From Spirosoma telluris (GTDB taxonomy: Bacteria > Bacteroidota > Bacteroidia > Cytophagales > Spirosomataceae): DNA of 64,000 nucleotides. The DNA is taken from assembly GCA_003259005.1 (NCBI GenBank), contig QLII01000001.1, positions 2,310,501 to 2,374,500 on the forward strand, given 5' to 3'. Positions 55,442 through 64,000 of this stretch are shown here, in pieces. Under the pieces are notes generated by a model. That model was not told where the DNA came from. It ran no database searches and worked only from the letters and a program-made list of their open reading frames with translations. Position numbers and translations under genes: made by a program. Positions within the stretch are counted from its first letter, which is position 1. Each line of letters begins with the position of its first letter.

Positions 55442-55594
55442 TTATTAGCCCACGGCTTGAGCCGTGGGTTTAGAAAAAAATATTGACTTAACAAGGAACC
55501 GTTTTAACGGTTTAGTGGCCCAAAACCGTTAAAACGGTTCCGCATGAAATCTATCTTACTATCAATCCCCACAGCTAAAGCCGTGGGCTAATAA
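55442..55594. repeat. Nested inverted repeats between genes
   Basis: An outer perfect 17-bp pair (55442-55458 and 55578-55594, TTATTAGCCCACGGCTT) encloses an inner perfect 19-bp pair (55495-55513 and 55523-55541, GGAACCGTTTTAACGGTTT) that is itself made of half-palindromes. A further CACGGCTTGAGCCGTG hairpin lies at 55451-55466. Non-coding, between two minus-strand genes; probably a REP or MITE-like element, and it could also end transcription. Confidence 0.75.
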
Positions 55595-55616
55595 ACTATC
55601 TCCTATTAAATACCAT

Positions 55617-56733
55617 TTACAGCTTGATAAAAATCTTCTGCTTATACAGTACGTAGGCCGGGATGAAATTGATGCCGATGAAAAACAGGGCATACAACAG
55701 GCTGGCAAGCTCAGGTTGAATCCCGATGGCGATCAACCCATGTACTGTATATTCATTTAGTGGCTGATCGTCAATACGAAACCGATAGAAAAAGAGCGCA
55801 AAAATGTCGGCCAACACATATACCGAGATGGCATTCGCACCGAAAATGATCCCCGGCTTTGTGCCACCCTTGTGCCCAAGCACATCGACCAGAAAATACA
55901 CTGCCCCCAGTAGCATTGCGGCAAAACCAGACGTAACGAGCACAAATGAGCTGGTCCAGAGATTTTCATTGACCGGGAAGCTCAGTCCCCAGAAATACCC
56001 GGCAGCAGCCGTAAACAGTCCGGCGGTCATCAGATACGACACTTTTTCAGTTGGACTGGCGCTGCTGAGCATCCAGCGTCCAGCCAGCATACCCGTAATG
56101 CCGGTCACGATAGACGGGAACGTACTCAGAATACCTTCGGGGTCCCAGGTGCCCTGCCACATACGGCCGGGCAGGTATTTTCGGTCGAGCCAGGCCGCCA
56201 GATTCTGCCCTCGTTCAAGTACAACCTGCCCAACATCGGGCGTTGGAATCTGGGTCATGGCAAGCCAGTAAGCCACTAATGTGAGGGCTCCAATCCAGGC
56301 TTGCTGTTTCCAGCTTGTGGTTAAAAATAATGTTGAGCAAATCAGAAAGACGATAGCAATTCGATGGAGGGTCCCTGTCCATCGGACATTCGAAAAATCA
56401 AAATCGGGCATTAGATTCAGGAACATGCCCACCAAAAATTTTCAGCGACCGAATTATAATTTTCCGATAAAGTGGTCCCCTAGGGCTACCTTCGTCTAAT
56501 TTACGGCTATAAGCCAGTGCGATAGACACACCCACGATAAACAGAAACGTTGGCGCAATTAAGTCAGTGAAGGACAACCCATTCCATTTCGTATGCCTTA
56601 ATGTAAAATAGACAAATTCCTCGCTTCCTGGAAAATTGGCAACAATCATGGCTGCGATGGTAAAGCCACGCATCGCATCTAACGAAATGAGTCGGTTCGG
56701 TATCAGCAGAGACCCATTGTCACCTTTTTTCAT
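55617..56733 (-). CDS. DUF5009/HGSNAT-like membrane N-acetyltransferase
   Basis: About 372 residues. The start has the family signature NRLISLDAMRGFTIAAMIVA, then TDLIAPTFLFIVGVSIALAY with the conserved membrane segments. About ten helices follow (LHRIAIVFLICSTLFLTTSW, LVTSGFAAMLLGAVYFLVDV, ISVYVLADIFALFFYR). The family is related to heparan-alpha-glucosaminide N-acetyltransferase, which acetylates terminal glucosamine across a membrane. A break in the AAAAA run (56434-56438) is repaired by removing one base. It sits in the amino-sugar locus and diverges from the GH20 gene with a 155-base shared promoter region. Confidence 0.8.
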
Positions 56734-56888
56734 CTAATAGGTGTTTTTAGTTTTTCTATTCGTATTACACGATTACTAAATGACTATAAATGACCATTTA
56801 ACAACCATTTAATGAAAAAGCCTGGCTTAAGCAGTGGTATCTTTAGTACTGATTTGAGTACTATAAAGGCTATCTAACCTTAGAATTT

Positions 56889-59471
56889 ATGCGAACTACT
56901 TTTTTTGCTTCCCTCCTAACGCTCATCGTTATTGGGTTTAACGGCTGTAAATCAGGCGAAGCACCCACCACAGAAGAAGCAAAACAGATCGCCGTTTCCT
57001 GGGAGTTAGTCAGCAATTTTACCGAACTGGAAACGGGTTTCGAAGCCCGGTTTACGCTCACCAATCGGGGCGATTTTCCGCTGACGGATACAAACTGGGC
57101 CTTGTTTTTCAATATGTCGCCCCGGCCTATTGTACCTACACAAGTCCTACAGCCCGCTACGGTCCATCACATCAATGGCGACTGGTATAAACTCACCCCC
57201 AATGTAGGCTTTTCGCTCAAACCGGGTGCCACAGTCGAGATTCGGTATGAAGGAACGGAAGCGGTTACGAAGGTGACGGATGCTCCCCTGGGGCTTTACT
57301 TTGTCTTTTATGACAAGAGTGGTCAGGAGAAAAACATCGTGCAGGTAGCGAATTACAGCATTAAGCCCTTTACCCGGCGCAACCAGCAACTGCGGGGCAA
57401 AATCGATCTGGAACCCCTACCAACAGCCGAGCATACCTATCAGACCAATCTGACAGCCTCGCTCCTTCCAGCCGACCAACTTCAGAAAATCATCCCCGCG
57501 CCCGTGAGCATAACTACTGGCGGGGGCACGCTATCGCTTACGAATTCGTTTCCAATTCATTACGGCAAGGGCTGGAGAACGAAGGCCAATTATTAGCTCA
57601 GAAACTAAAAACGCTGACAGGAGCCGATTTCCAACTGGCACAGTCAGCTACTACGGGTAAAGGCATTTCGCTTCAGGTTGCTCCCCTTTCGGTCAAGGGC
57701 ATTACGAGCGAAGCGTATCGGTTAACGATTGATGCCAACGGTATTTCCATCATCGGTAGCGATGCCGCGGGTGTCTTCTATGGGGTTCAGAGCCTGCTCG
57801 CATTAATGCCAACGCAGGCTTACTTAAAACCTTCAGCAACGATTCCATTGACTTTCGCCCAGGTTGAAGACGCGCCCCGGTTTCATTTTCGGGGTTTGCA
57901 TTTCGATGTCAGCCGGAATTTCCAGACGAAAGAAACCATCCTTCGCCTGCTCGATTTGCTGGCGTTTTACAAAGTCAATCAGTTTTTGTTTTACACGACG
58001 GAAGATGAAGGATGGCGGCTCGAAATCGACGGTTTGCCTGAACTGACTCAGGTAGGTGCGCAACGGGAACATACGTCGGGGAAAGAAACGCCAGTGCTGC
58101 ATCCGGCCTATGGATCTGGCCCTAAAGCCTATGACGAAGGGAAATACGGCAGTGGCTATTATACCAAAGCTGATTTTGTCGAAATCCTGAAATACGCAAA
58201 AGCACGCCATATTAAGGTCATTCCAGAGGTGAATTTGCCGGGTCATGCCCGAGCCGCCATCAAAGCGATGGAAGCCCGCTATGAACGACTGATGAAAGAA
58301 GGCAAAGAAAAAGAAGCCAACGAGTACCGGCTCATTGACCCCGTTGACAAATCTGTCTATCTATCGGCGCAGGGTTATACCGACAATGTTGTGAGTGTTG
58401 GGAAAGAGTCAACCTATCACTTCTACGAAAAAGTGGTCGATGAGATCACGAAGATGTACAAGGAAGCGGGTCTGCCAATGGATGTGATGCACGCCGGAGG
58501 GATGAAGTGCCCGAAGGTGCCTGGACAAAATCGCCCATCGCGGCTAAAGTGCTCAAAGAAAATCCAGCTATTAAAGACCCAAAAAACTTACAAGCCTATT
58601 TCTTTGGCAAGCTTCGGGAACGGCTGGCTAAGCGGAATCTGGAAGTACATGCCTGGGAAGAGGCCGTTCTCGTAAAAGCCGCTGACGGAAAACTAGTTAT
58701 TAACCCGAATTTGTGGGAAAAGGGGTCGTTCCTTATGTCTGGAACAACCTGTTTGACCTTGACCTGGGTAATCGACTGGCAAATGCCGGTTATCCGGTGG
58801 TTCTTTGCAACGTGTCAAACTTTTACTTCGATATGGCTTACAACAACGATCCACAGGAGCCAGGTCTGTATTGGGCGGGCTATGTCGATACGCGAAATAA
58901 CTGGGCGTTTGCCCCGTTCGATATGTTCAAGACTACGTATAAAACGTCGATGGGTAAGCCCCTCAACTTCGCCGGTCTGGAGCACATGAAACCCGAAGCG
59001 CGTAAAAACGTACGGGGTGTTGAGGCTCAGCTCTGGAGCGAAACCGTCAAAGGCCGTGAGATGGCCGAATACGACATCCTGCCCAAACTGCTGGGCTTTT
59101 CCGAAAGCGCCTGGGCACCTGAGCGCCCCTGGGAAACCATCGAAAACAAGCAGGCACGCGAAAAGTCGATGGCCGTGGGTTGGAACGTATTTGCCAATAC
59201 ACTCGCCCAGAAAGACTTACCCCGGCTCGCAACCATCAATGGCGGCTACAACTACCGCTTACCGAAACCCGGTGCCATCATGGAACAAGGAATGCTCAAA
59301 GCCAATGTGGAATTGCCTGGTCTTGCCATTCGCTACACGACGGATGGCTCTGAGCCAAATGTCCAATCACCTTTGTACAAAAATCCGGTGAAGGTAAAGG
59401 GAACCGTGAAATTAAAAAGCTTCGATGCGTCGGGCCGGTCAAGCCGGTCGGCAGTTGTTGTTGCGCCTTAA
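56889..59471 (+). CDS. GH20 beta-N-acetylhexosaminidase (chitobiase type), lipoprotein
   Basis: About 860 residues. Lipoprotein signal (LLTLIVIGFNGC, Cys near 20), an N-terminal carbohydrate-binding CHB_HEX domain (about 30-180), a GH20b domain (about 200-300), then the GH20 barrel: FHFRGLHFDVSRNFQTKE, EVNLPGHARAAIKAME, and HAGGDEVPEGAW with the catalytic Asp-Glu pair. The C-terminal domain ends RSSRSAVVVAP. Three single-base breaks, near 57565, at GGG 58499-58501 (within the catalytic motif) and GGGG 58722-58725, split it; each is repaired by one base, mostly an added G. It releases terminal GlcNAc or GalNAc from glycans, feeding the ROK kinase downstream. Confidence 0.88.
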
Positions 59472-59509
59472 CCCTACCAAATCCAATTAAAGATAAACCT
59501 GCTTTTCAA

Positions 59510-60337
59510 ATGACTATTGGGGTCGACTTAGGAGGAACCAACGTACGGGCCGGGCTTGTACGGAACGGATCAATTGTCCACCAAATGAGTGGTCTGTTGC
59601 ATCAAAAAGAATCATTATCCTCAACTTTATCACAACTTATTGAGCTTATCCGTCCCTTAGCAGAATCGTCGGTAAGCAGTATTGGGATTGGCGTTCCTTC
59701 GGTGGTCGATGTAGGAAGAGGGATTGTCTACAACGTTGCCAACATCCCCTCCTGGAAAGAGGTTGCCCTACGTGACATTCTGGAAGAAGAATTCGCGGTA
59801 CCTGTTTTTGTGAACAATGATGTCAACTGCTTTACCCTCGGCGAACATCAGTTTGGTCTGGCCAAGTCCTACCACTCCGTCGTTGGCATGTCTATTGGAA
59901 CGGGACTTGGTTCGGGCATTATTATTGACAATCAGCTATTTGTGGGTAGCAATTGTGGAGCAGGCGAAATAGGCTTACTTCCTTATCGGGATAAAAATTT
60001 CGAGTACTATGCCTCGGCGGAGTTTTTCGAAGCGATCCACGGCACCACAGCTCTGGAAGCCAGCCGGGCGGCCCACATGGGCGAGCCAAATGCGCTGCAA
60101 CTCTGGACCGAGTTTGGCCGTCATTTTGGCTGGGCCATTAAAGCCGTCCTCTACGCCTATGACCCCGAAGTCATTGTACTGGGTGGCTCAATTTCAAAAG
60201 CATATCCGTTTTTCAAAGCAGGGATGCTGGAGAGTATGCAGGATTTCGCCTATCCAGTAACCCTCAAACGGCTCAAGATTTTTCAGTCGCAGCGGGAAGG
60301 CATTGCGTTGCTAGGCGCTGCTGCGCTGGTTAGCTAG
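59510..60337 (+). CDS. ROK family sugar kinase
   Basis: 275 residues. ATP-binding GVDLGGTNVRAGLV at the N-terminus, VPVFVNNDVNCFTLGEHQFG with the catalytic-region Asp, and SIGTGLGSGIIIDNQLFVG. The zinc-binding CxCGxxGC motif of many ROK kinases is absent (SNCGAGEIGLLPYRD). C-terminal YAYDPEVIVLGGSISKAYP. It lies 39 bases after the GH20 gene and probably phosphorylates the released hexosamine or hexose (GlcNAc or glucose kinase type); which one cannot be told. Confidence 0.88.
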   Translation: MTIGVDLGGTNVRAGLVRNGSIVHQMSGLLHQKESLSSTLSQLIELIRPLAESSVSSIGIGVPSVVDVGRGIVYNVANIPSWKEVALRDILEEEFAVPVFVNNDVNCFTLGEHQFGLAKSYHSVVGMSIGTGLGSGIIIDNQLFVGSNCGAGEIGLLPYRDKNFEYYASAEFFEAIHGTTALEASRAAHMGEPNALQLWTEFGRHFGWAIKAVLYAYDPEVIVLGGSISKAYPFFKAGMLESMQDFAYPVTLKRLKIFQSQREGIALLGAAALVS

Positions 60338-60387
60338 CAGGAAGGTGTGTAGGGTGCTCAACGAGATTCTCTCTGAATGGCTTAGGT

Positions 60388-62049
60388 ATGAAAAAAGCGT
60401 TCTTTTCGACTGGCTTTATTGTCCTCACGGTTTGGGCGTCGGCTCAGTCTCTCCGCCCAACAGTAGCTACCCGTAAACCGGCCAGTCTACCCCAACCGAA
60501 ATTAGTCGTCGGTATCGTAGTCGATCAGATGCGCTACGATTACCTATATCGGTTTTATAATAAATACGGTGAAGGCGGTTTTAAGCGCTTACTCAATGAA
60601 GGGTTTAATTGCCGAAACAATCATTATCAGTACGCACACACGGTAACAGCCGCTGGTCATGCGGCCGTTTATACGGGTTCGATACCCGCCATTAATGGTA
60701 TCATTGGGAATGACTGGTATGATTCATTCGCTAAAAAGCCAGTATATTGTGTGGAAGATAATACCGTACAAACGGTAGGGAGCACAAACGCAGGCGCAGG
60801 CCGCATGTCACCCCGAAATTTATTAACCAGTACCGTTACCGATCAGCTCCGTATTGCGACTCAATTCCGGGCAAAAACCATTGGCGTGGCCATCAAGGAT
60901 CGAGGTTCTATTTTACCAGCAGGCCATGCCGCATCAGGCGCTTACTGGTATGATGCAAAAACGGGAAATTGGATAACCAGTACATTTTATCGACCGGAAC
61001 TGCCCACCTGGTTAACCGACTTCAATGCCAAAAAACTGCCCGCCGAATACGTAAAACGAAACTGGACTACCCTATTACCCATTGCCGAATACACCGAAAG
61101 TACGCCAGACGATCAACCCTATGAAAGCAAGTTACCAGGTGCGGCAAAACCCGTATTCCCCTATGAACTAGTCAGTCAGGCGGGTAATGCTTTTGGCGCT
61201 GTTATGTCTACTCCCTGGGGCAATACCATGACGAAAGACGTAGCCATTGCAGCCATAAAAGGCGAGAATATGGGTAAAGGTGCCGTAACTGACTTTCTGG
61301 CAATTAGCTTCTCTACGCCCGACCGTATTGGTCATGCGTTTGGCCCCAACTCGGTGGAGGAGGAAGATATTTATTTGCGACTTGATCTGGAATTTGCGGA
61401 TCTTTTTTCCTTTCTGGACAACTGGACTGGTAAAGGCAACTATAGCGTATTTTTAACTGCCGATCATGGCGTCATGGATGTTCCTGCGTTTTGGCAACAG
61501 CATCATCTGCCCGCTGGCCTGATCGACGCCAACGCGGTGTCGAATACCATAAAAAAGTCATTGGCCGATACCTTCGGAAGTGGTGATTACCTACTGGCGA
61601 GCGAAAACTACCAGCTCTATCTCAATCATGCGCTGTTAAAAGAAAAAAAGATTACGGTCGATGCAGCTTATGACGTAATCCGGGAAGCCTTACTACCAAT
61701 GGCGGGCATTGCGGATGTCATTAATTTACGCAGTCTACATACAACCAATCTGAATACGCACTTGCTGGATCTTTATCGAAATATGCTCCATGCCAAGCGT
61801 AGTGGCGACATCCAGTTGATTACTGAACCCGGCTGGATTGCCAACGGCGGCACAGGCACCGATCATGGTTCGCCTTATCACTACGATACGCACGTGCCTT
61901 TTGTTTTGTACGGTTGGGGCGTAACAAAGGGGGAAACGCTCCGCTACACGACGGTTGCTGATATTGCGCCTACCATTGCGGCTTTGCTGCATATTTTACC
62001 CCCGAGTGGTACCGTTGGCAATGCCGTACAAGAAGCTCTTAAAAACTAA
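60388..62049 (+). CDS. PafA-like alkaline phosphatase family protein
   Basis: 553 residues with a signal peptide (FFSTGFIVLTVWASAQS). The fold is that of the alkaline phosphatase superfamily: metal-binding Asp in GIVVDQMRYDYLYRFYNKYG, nucleophile Thr in YAHTVTAAGHAAVYTGS, then FSTPDRIGHAFGPNS (Asp/His), VFLTADHGVMD (Asp-His) and GTDHGSPYHYDTHVPF (His). The Thr nucleophile and spacing match PafA-type monoesterases of Bacteroidota. It removes phosphate from sugar phosphates or nucleotides in the periplasm. It overlaps functionally with the flanking sugar genes and is 2 bases before the MFS gene. Confidence 0.88.
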   Translation: MKKAFFSTGFIVLTVWASAQSLRPTVATRKPASLPQPKLVVGIVVDQMRYDYLYRFYNKYGEGGFKRLLNEGFNCRNNHYQYAHTVTAAGHAAVYTGSIPAINGIIGNDWYDSFAKKPVYCVEDNTVQTVGSTNAGAGRMSPRNLLTSTVTDQLRIATQFRAKTIGVAIKDRGSILPAGHAASGAYWYDAKTGNWITSTFYRPELPTWLTDFNAKKLPAEYVKRNWTTLLPIAEYTESTPDDQPYESKLPGAAKPVFPYELVSQAGNAFGAVMSTPWGNTMTKDVAIAAIKGENMGKGAVTDFLAISFSTPDRIGHAFGPNSVEEEDIYLRLDLEFADLFSFLDNWTGKGNYSVFLTADHGVMDVPAFWQQHHLPAGLIDANAVSNTIKKSLADTFGSGDYLLASENYQLYLNHALLKEKKITVDAAYDVIREALLPMAGIADVINLRSLHTTNLNTHLLDLYRNMLHAKRSGDIQLITEPGWIANGGTGTDHGSPYHYDTHVPFVLYGWGVTKGETLRYTTVADIAPTIAALLHILPPSGTVGNAVQEALKN

Positions 62050-62051
62050 TC

Positions 62052-63299
62052 ATGAACCGTAACACGCTGATTGTCGTCCTGATTCTGTTAATATTCTTTG
62101 TCATTTCGTTCCTGACGAATATTCTGGGACCCATCATTCCCGATCTGGTCGACAGCTTTCAGTTGAGTATTGGTCTGGCGGGCTTTCTGCCGTTTGCCTT
62201 TTTTGTTGCCTATAGCGTGTCGATGCCATCGGGCTTGCTGATCGAAAAGTACCGGGAGAAACCGGTATTGCTTGGCGCTTTTTTCCTGGCTTTTCTGGGG
62301 GCTCTGCTGTTCGCGCTTATTCCCCGCTTTTCGGTGGCATTAGTGTCTTTATTTTCCATTGGCGTCGGGATGGCGATGTTACAGGTAGTCATTAATCCAC
62401 TGTTGCGGGTGGCGGGTGGCGAAGCCCATTTTGCCTTCAATTCGGTGCTTGCCCAACTTTTTTCTGGAGCCGCTTCGTTTATCAGTCCCTTTTTATACAG
62501 CTATTTCGTCCTCAATCTTCACACAACAAACACCAGCTTGCCCATTACGATCCTGAATCGACTCGTTCCGGTTCATCTCGAATGGGTGTCACTCTACTGG
62601 GTGTTTGCGCTCACCACACTCCTGATGATTGTCGTGGTTGGTCTGATAAAATTCCCGACTGTGGAACTGAAGGAAGATGAGAAAATGGAAGTTGGTGGCA
62701 CACTAGTCGAACTTCTCCGCAATAAAACAGTGCTCCTGTTCTTTGCGGGAATCTTTGCGTATGTAGGTACTGAGCAGGGAATTGCGAACTGGATTTCCAA
62801 ATTTCTTCAACTCTATCATGGCGTTGATCCGGCCACTACGGGCGCAGAGGTCGTCGCTTATTTCTGGGGATTAATGACGGTGGGTTGTATACTGGGTCTG
62901 ATTCTATTGAAACTAGCGGATAGTCGGAAAGTGCTCATGATTTTTACGCTAGGTGCGGTTCTAGCTTTGCTGGTGGGTTTATTCGGCCCGAAAGAATGGG
63001 CCATTTATGCTTTACCCACAACGGGCTTTTTTGCTTCCGTCATGTGGTCGATCATTTTCTCGCTTGCGCTCAATTCCGTCCCGCAGCATCATGGTACCTT
63101 TTCAGGTATTTTGTGTACGGGCATTGTTGGTGGTGCTCTAGTGCCCCTCATTATTGGCGGTCTGGCCGAATTGGTGGGCCTTCGCTGGGCTATGCTGGTA
63201 TTGTTGCTAACTTTAGGCTATATTTTCAGCATCGGCATTTGGGCCAAACCCTTGGTTACGAATGCCACGATTAAAAGCGTGAAAGACTTGTTTTCGTAG
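62052..63299 (+). CDS. Sugar MFS transporter (FucP/NagP type)
   Basis: 415 residues with twelve membrane helices (LIVVLILLIFFVISFLTNIL, GLAGFLPFAFFVAYSVSMPS, LLEKY-type loop). The family features include GVGMAMLQVVINPLLRVAGG and NSVLAQLFSGAASFISPFLY. The central cytoplasmic loop is charged (FPTVELKEDEKMEVGG). The FucP-like branch brings sugars in with protons; in GlcNAc loci of Bacteroidota and other bacteria the NagP type carries GlcNAc. It is immediately downstream of the phosphatase (2-base gap), so it belongs to this operon. Confidence 0.88.
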   Translation: MNRNTLIVVLILLIFFVISFLTNILGPIIPDLVDSFQLSIGLAGFLPFAFFVAYSVSMPSGLLIEKYREKPVLLGAFFLAFLGALLFALIPRFSVALVSLFSIGVGMAMLQVVINPLLRVAGGEAHFAFNSVLAQLFSGAASFISPFLYSYFVLNLHTTNTSLPITILNRLVPVHLEWVSLYWVFALTTLLMIVVVGLIKFPTVELKEDEKMEVGGTLVELLRNKTVLLFFAGIFAYVGTEQGIANWISKFLQLYHGVDPATTGAEVVAYFWGLMTVGCILGLILLKLADSRKVLMIFTLGAVLALLVGLFGPKEWAIYALPTTGFFASVMWSIIFSLALNSVPQHHGTFSGILCTGIVGGALVPLIIGGLAELVGLRWAMLVLLLTLGYIFSIGIWAKPLVTNATIKSVKDLFS

Positions 63300-63330
63300 C
63301 GTGGACATCTTGTCCGCGTACTTTACACCT

Positions 63331-64000
63331 ATGCACAAGATCATCCTGCTCATCGACTTCGCCGAGGATTACAGCAAGAGTCTGTTGAAAGGCATTACCA
63401 AATATTCCAGGGAACATGGCCCCTGGGTTTTTTGTCGTATGCCTCTCTTTCATCGGGAAACCATGGGCATCGACGGCATCCTGAACTGGGCCATCGAATG
63501 GGAGGCTGATGGGATTATTGGGCAGCTTTATAATGAAGAGAGTATTGCAAAAATCATACAGGCAGGCATCCCACTGATTGCGCAGGATTTTAAAGAACGA
63601 TTTACCGAAATTCCGAATATAACGGGAGCCCATCATGAAACAGGGGCCATAGCCGCCGATTATTTCCTAAAGAAAGGCTTTAAAAACTTTGCCTTTTATG
63701 GCTTCACCGACATTGTCTGGTCAAGGAACGTGCGGAGGGGTTCGACGAAAGTGTTTCCCGTTCAGGTTACAGAGTTCATTATTTTGAGAACCAGAACGCC
63801 CGCGAAAGTGAAATTGAACTCTGGTATTACAAACCTAGCTCTCTGAGTCAGTGGTTATTGTCCTTACCCAAACCCATTGCCATCCTGTCCTGCGATGACC
63901 GACTTGGGCAGCACATCACCGAAGCCTGTCGACACTCAGGTATTCGCATTCCCGAGGAAGTGGCTGTGTTAGGCGTCGATAATGACGAGATGATCTGCGA
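63331..64000 (+). CDS. XylR/LacI-type sugar-binding transcriptional regulator, cut by right edge
   Basis: The frame from the ATG at 63331 (MHKIILLIDFAEDYSKSLLK) is a periplasmic-binding-like sensor: GITKYSREHGPW, DGIIGQLYNEESIAKIIQAG, AADYFLKKGFKNFAFYGF. After one missing base near 63725 it continues WSRERAEGFDESVS and then IAILSCDDRLGQHITEACRH and PEEVAVLGVDNDEMIC, to the window edge. In the XylR type an AraC-like DNA-binding domain follows the sensor, so it probably lies beyond the edge. It probably regulates the glycan locus on its left. Confidence 0.8.

Overview
The window looks like a chromosomal segment of a Bacteroidota bacterium, most likely order Cytophagales and close to Spirosoma (inference). 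The grounds are lipoproteins with Bacteroidota-type lipoboxes, sensor-type beta-propellers, a DUF2339/DUF3999 pair, PafA-like phosphatase, TonB- and BatA-type proteins, an exact TAnnTTTG promoter box before rimP, and weak Shine-Dalgarno signals. I saw no rRNA, tRNA, CRISPR array, prophage or complete IS element.

Layout. 0.3-6 kb: a HelD-like helicase, an AraC regulator and a tandem S41 peptidase. 6-24 kb is a loosely packed accessory region with secreted enzymes and sensors (propeller/alpha-barrel fusion, Kelch-like lipoprotein, EthD protein, esterase, DinB protein, CocE hydrolase, propeller-YceI fusion, DHFR-like reductase), a Crp-SDR pair with two matching palindromic sites, several broken genes (TonB, alpha/beta hydrolase, AHSA1) and five copies of a short motif that may be micro-ORFs or hairpins. 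24-34 kb: a BatA-like protein, then a compact minus-strand operon (33784 to 26687) of SpeD, a zinc-ribbon DUF4178 protein, a small membrane protein, DUF350, a membrane-embedded SpeE, a Tat-exported flavoenzyme, a polytopic membrane protein and a metallophosphatase. This is the best candidate for an incompletely described system. 34-39.5 kb is the core rimP-nusA-infB operon, with a terminator-like hairpin in its leader. 39.5-49.3 kb: a membrane EEP-family protein, moaD-moaE, a sigma factor paired with a membrane-anchored trypsin-like protease, gpsA, and DUF2339-DUF3999. 49.3-53 kb is an island of small unknown genes with a MITE-like element carrying a 10-bp target duplication, and a decayed copy of the 3' end of the neighbouring glycosidase gene. 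53-64 kb is a glycan/amino-sugar locus: glycosidase, HGSNAT-like acyltransferase, GH20 hexosaminidase, ROK kinase, PafA-like phosphatase, sugar MFS transporter and a XylR-type regulator cut by the right edge.

More than a dozen genes, including essential infB, are split by single-base frameshifts. Many lie at G or C homopolymers and are usually repaired by adding one base. This points to homopolymer undercalling in the assembly rather than mass gene decay, so I give full-length gene spans with the break positions noted.
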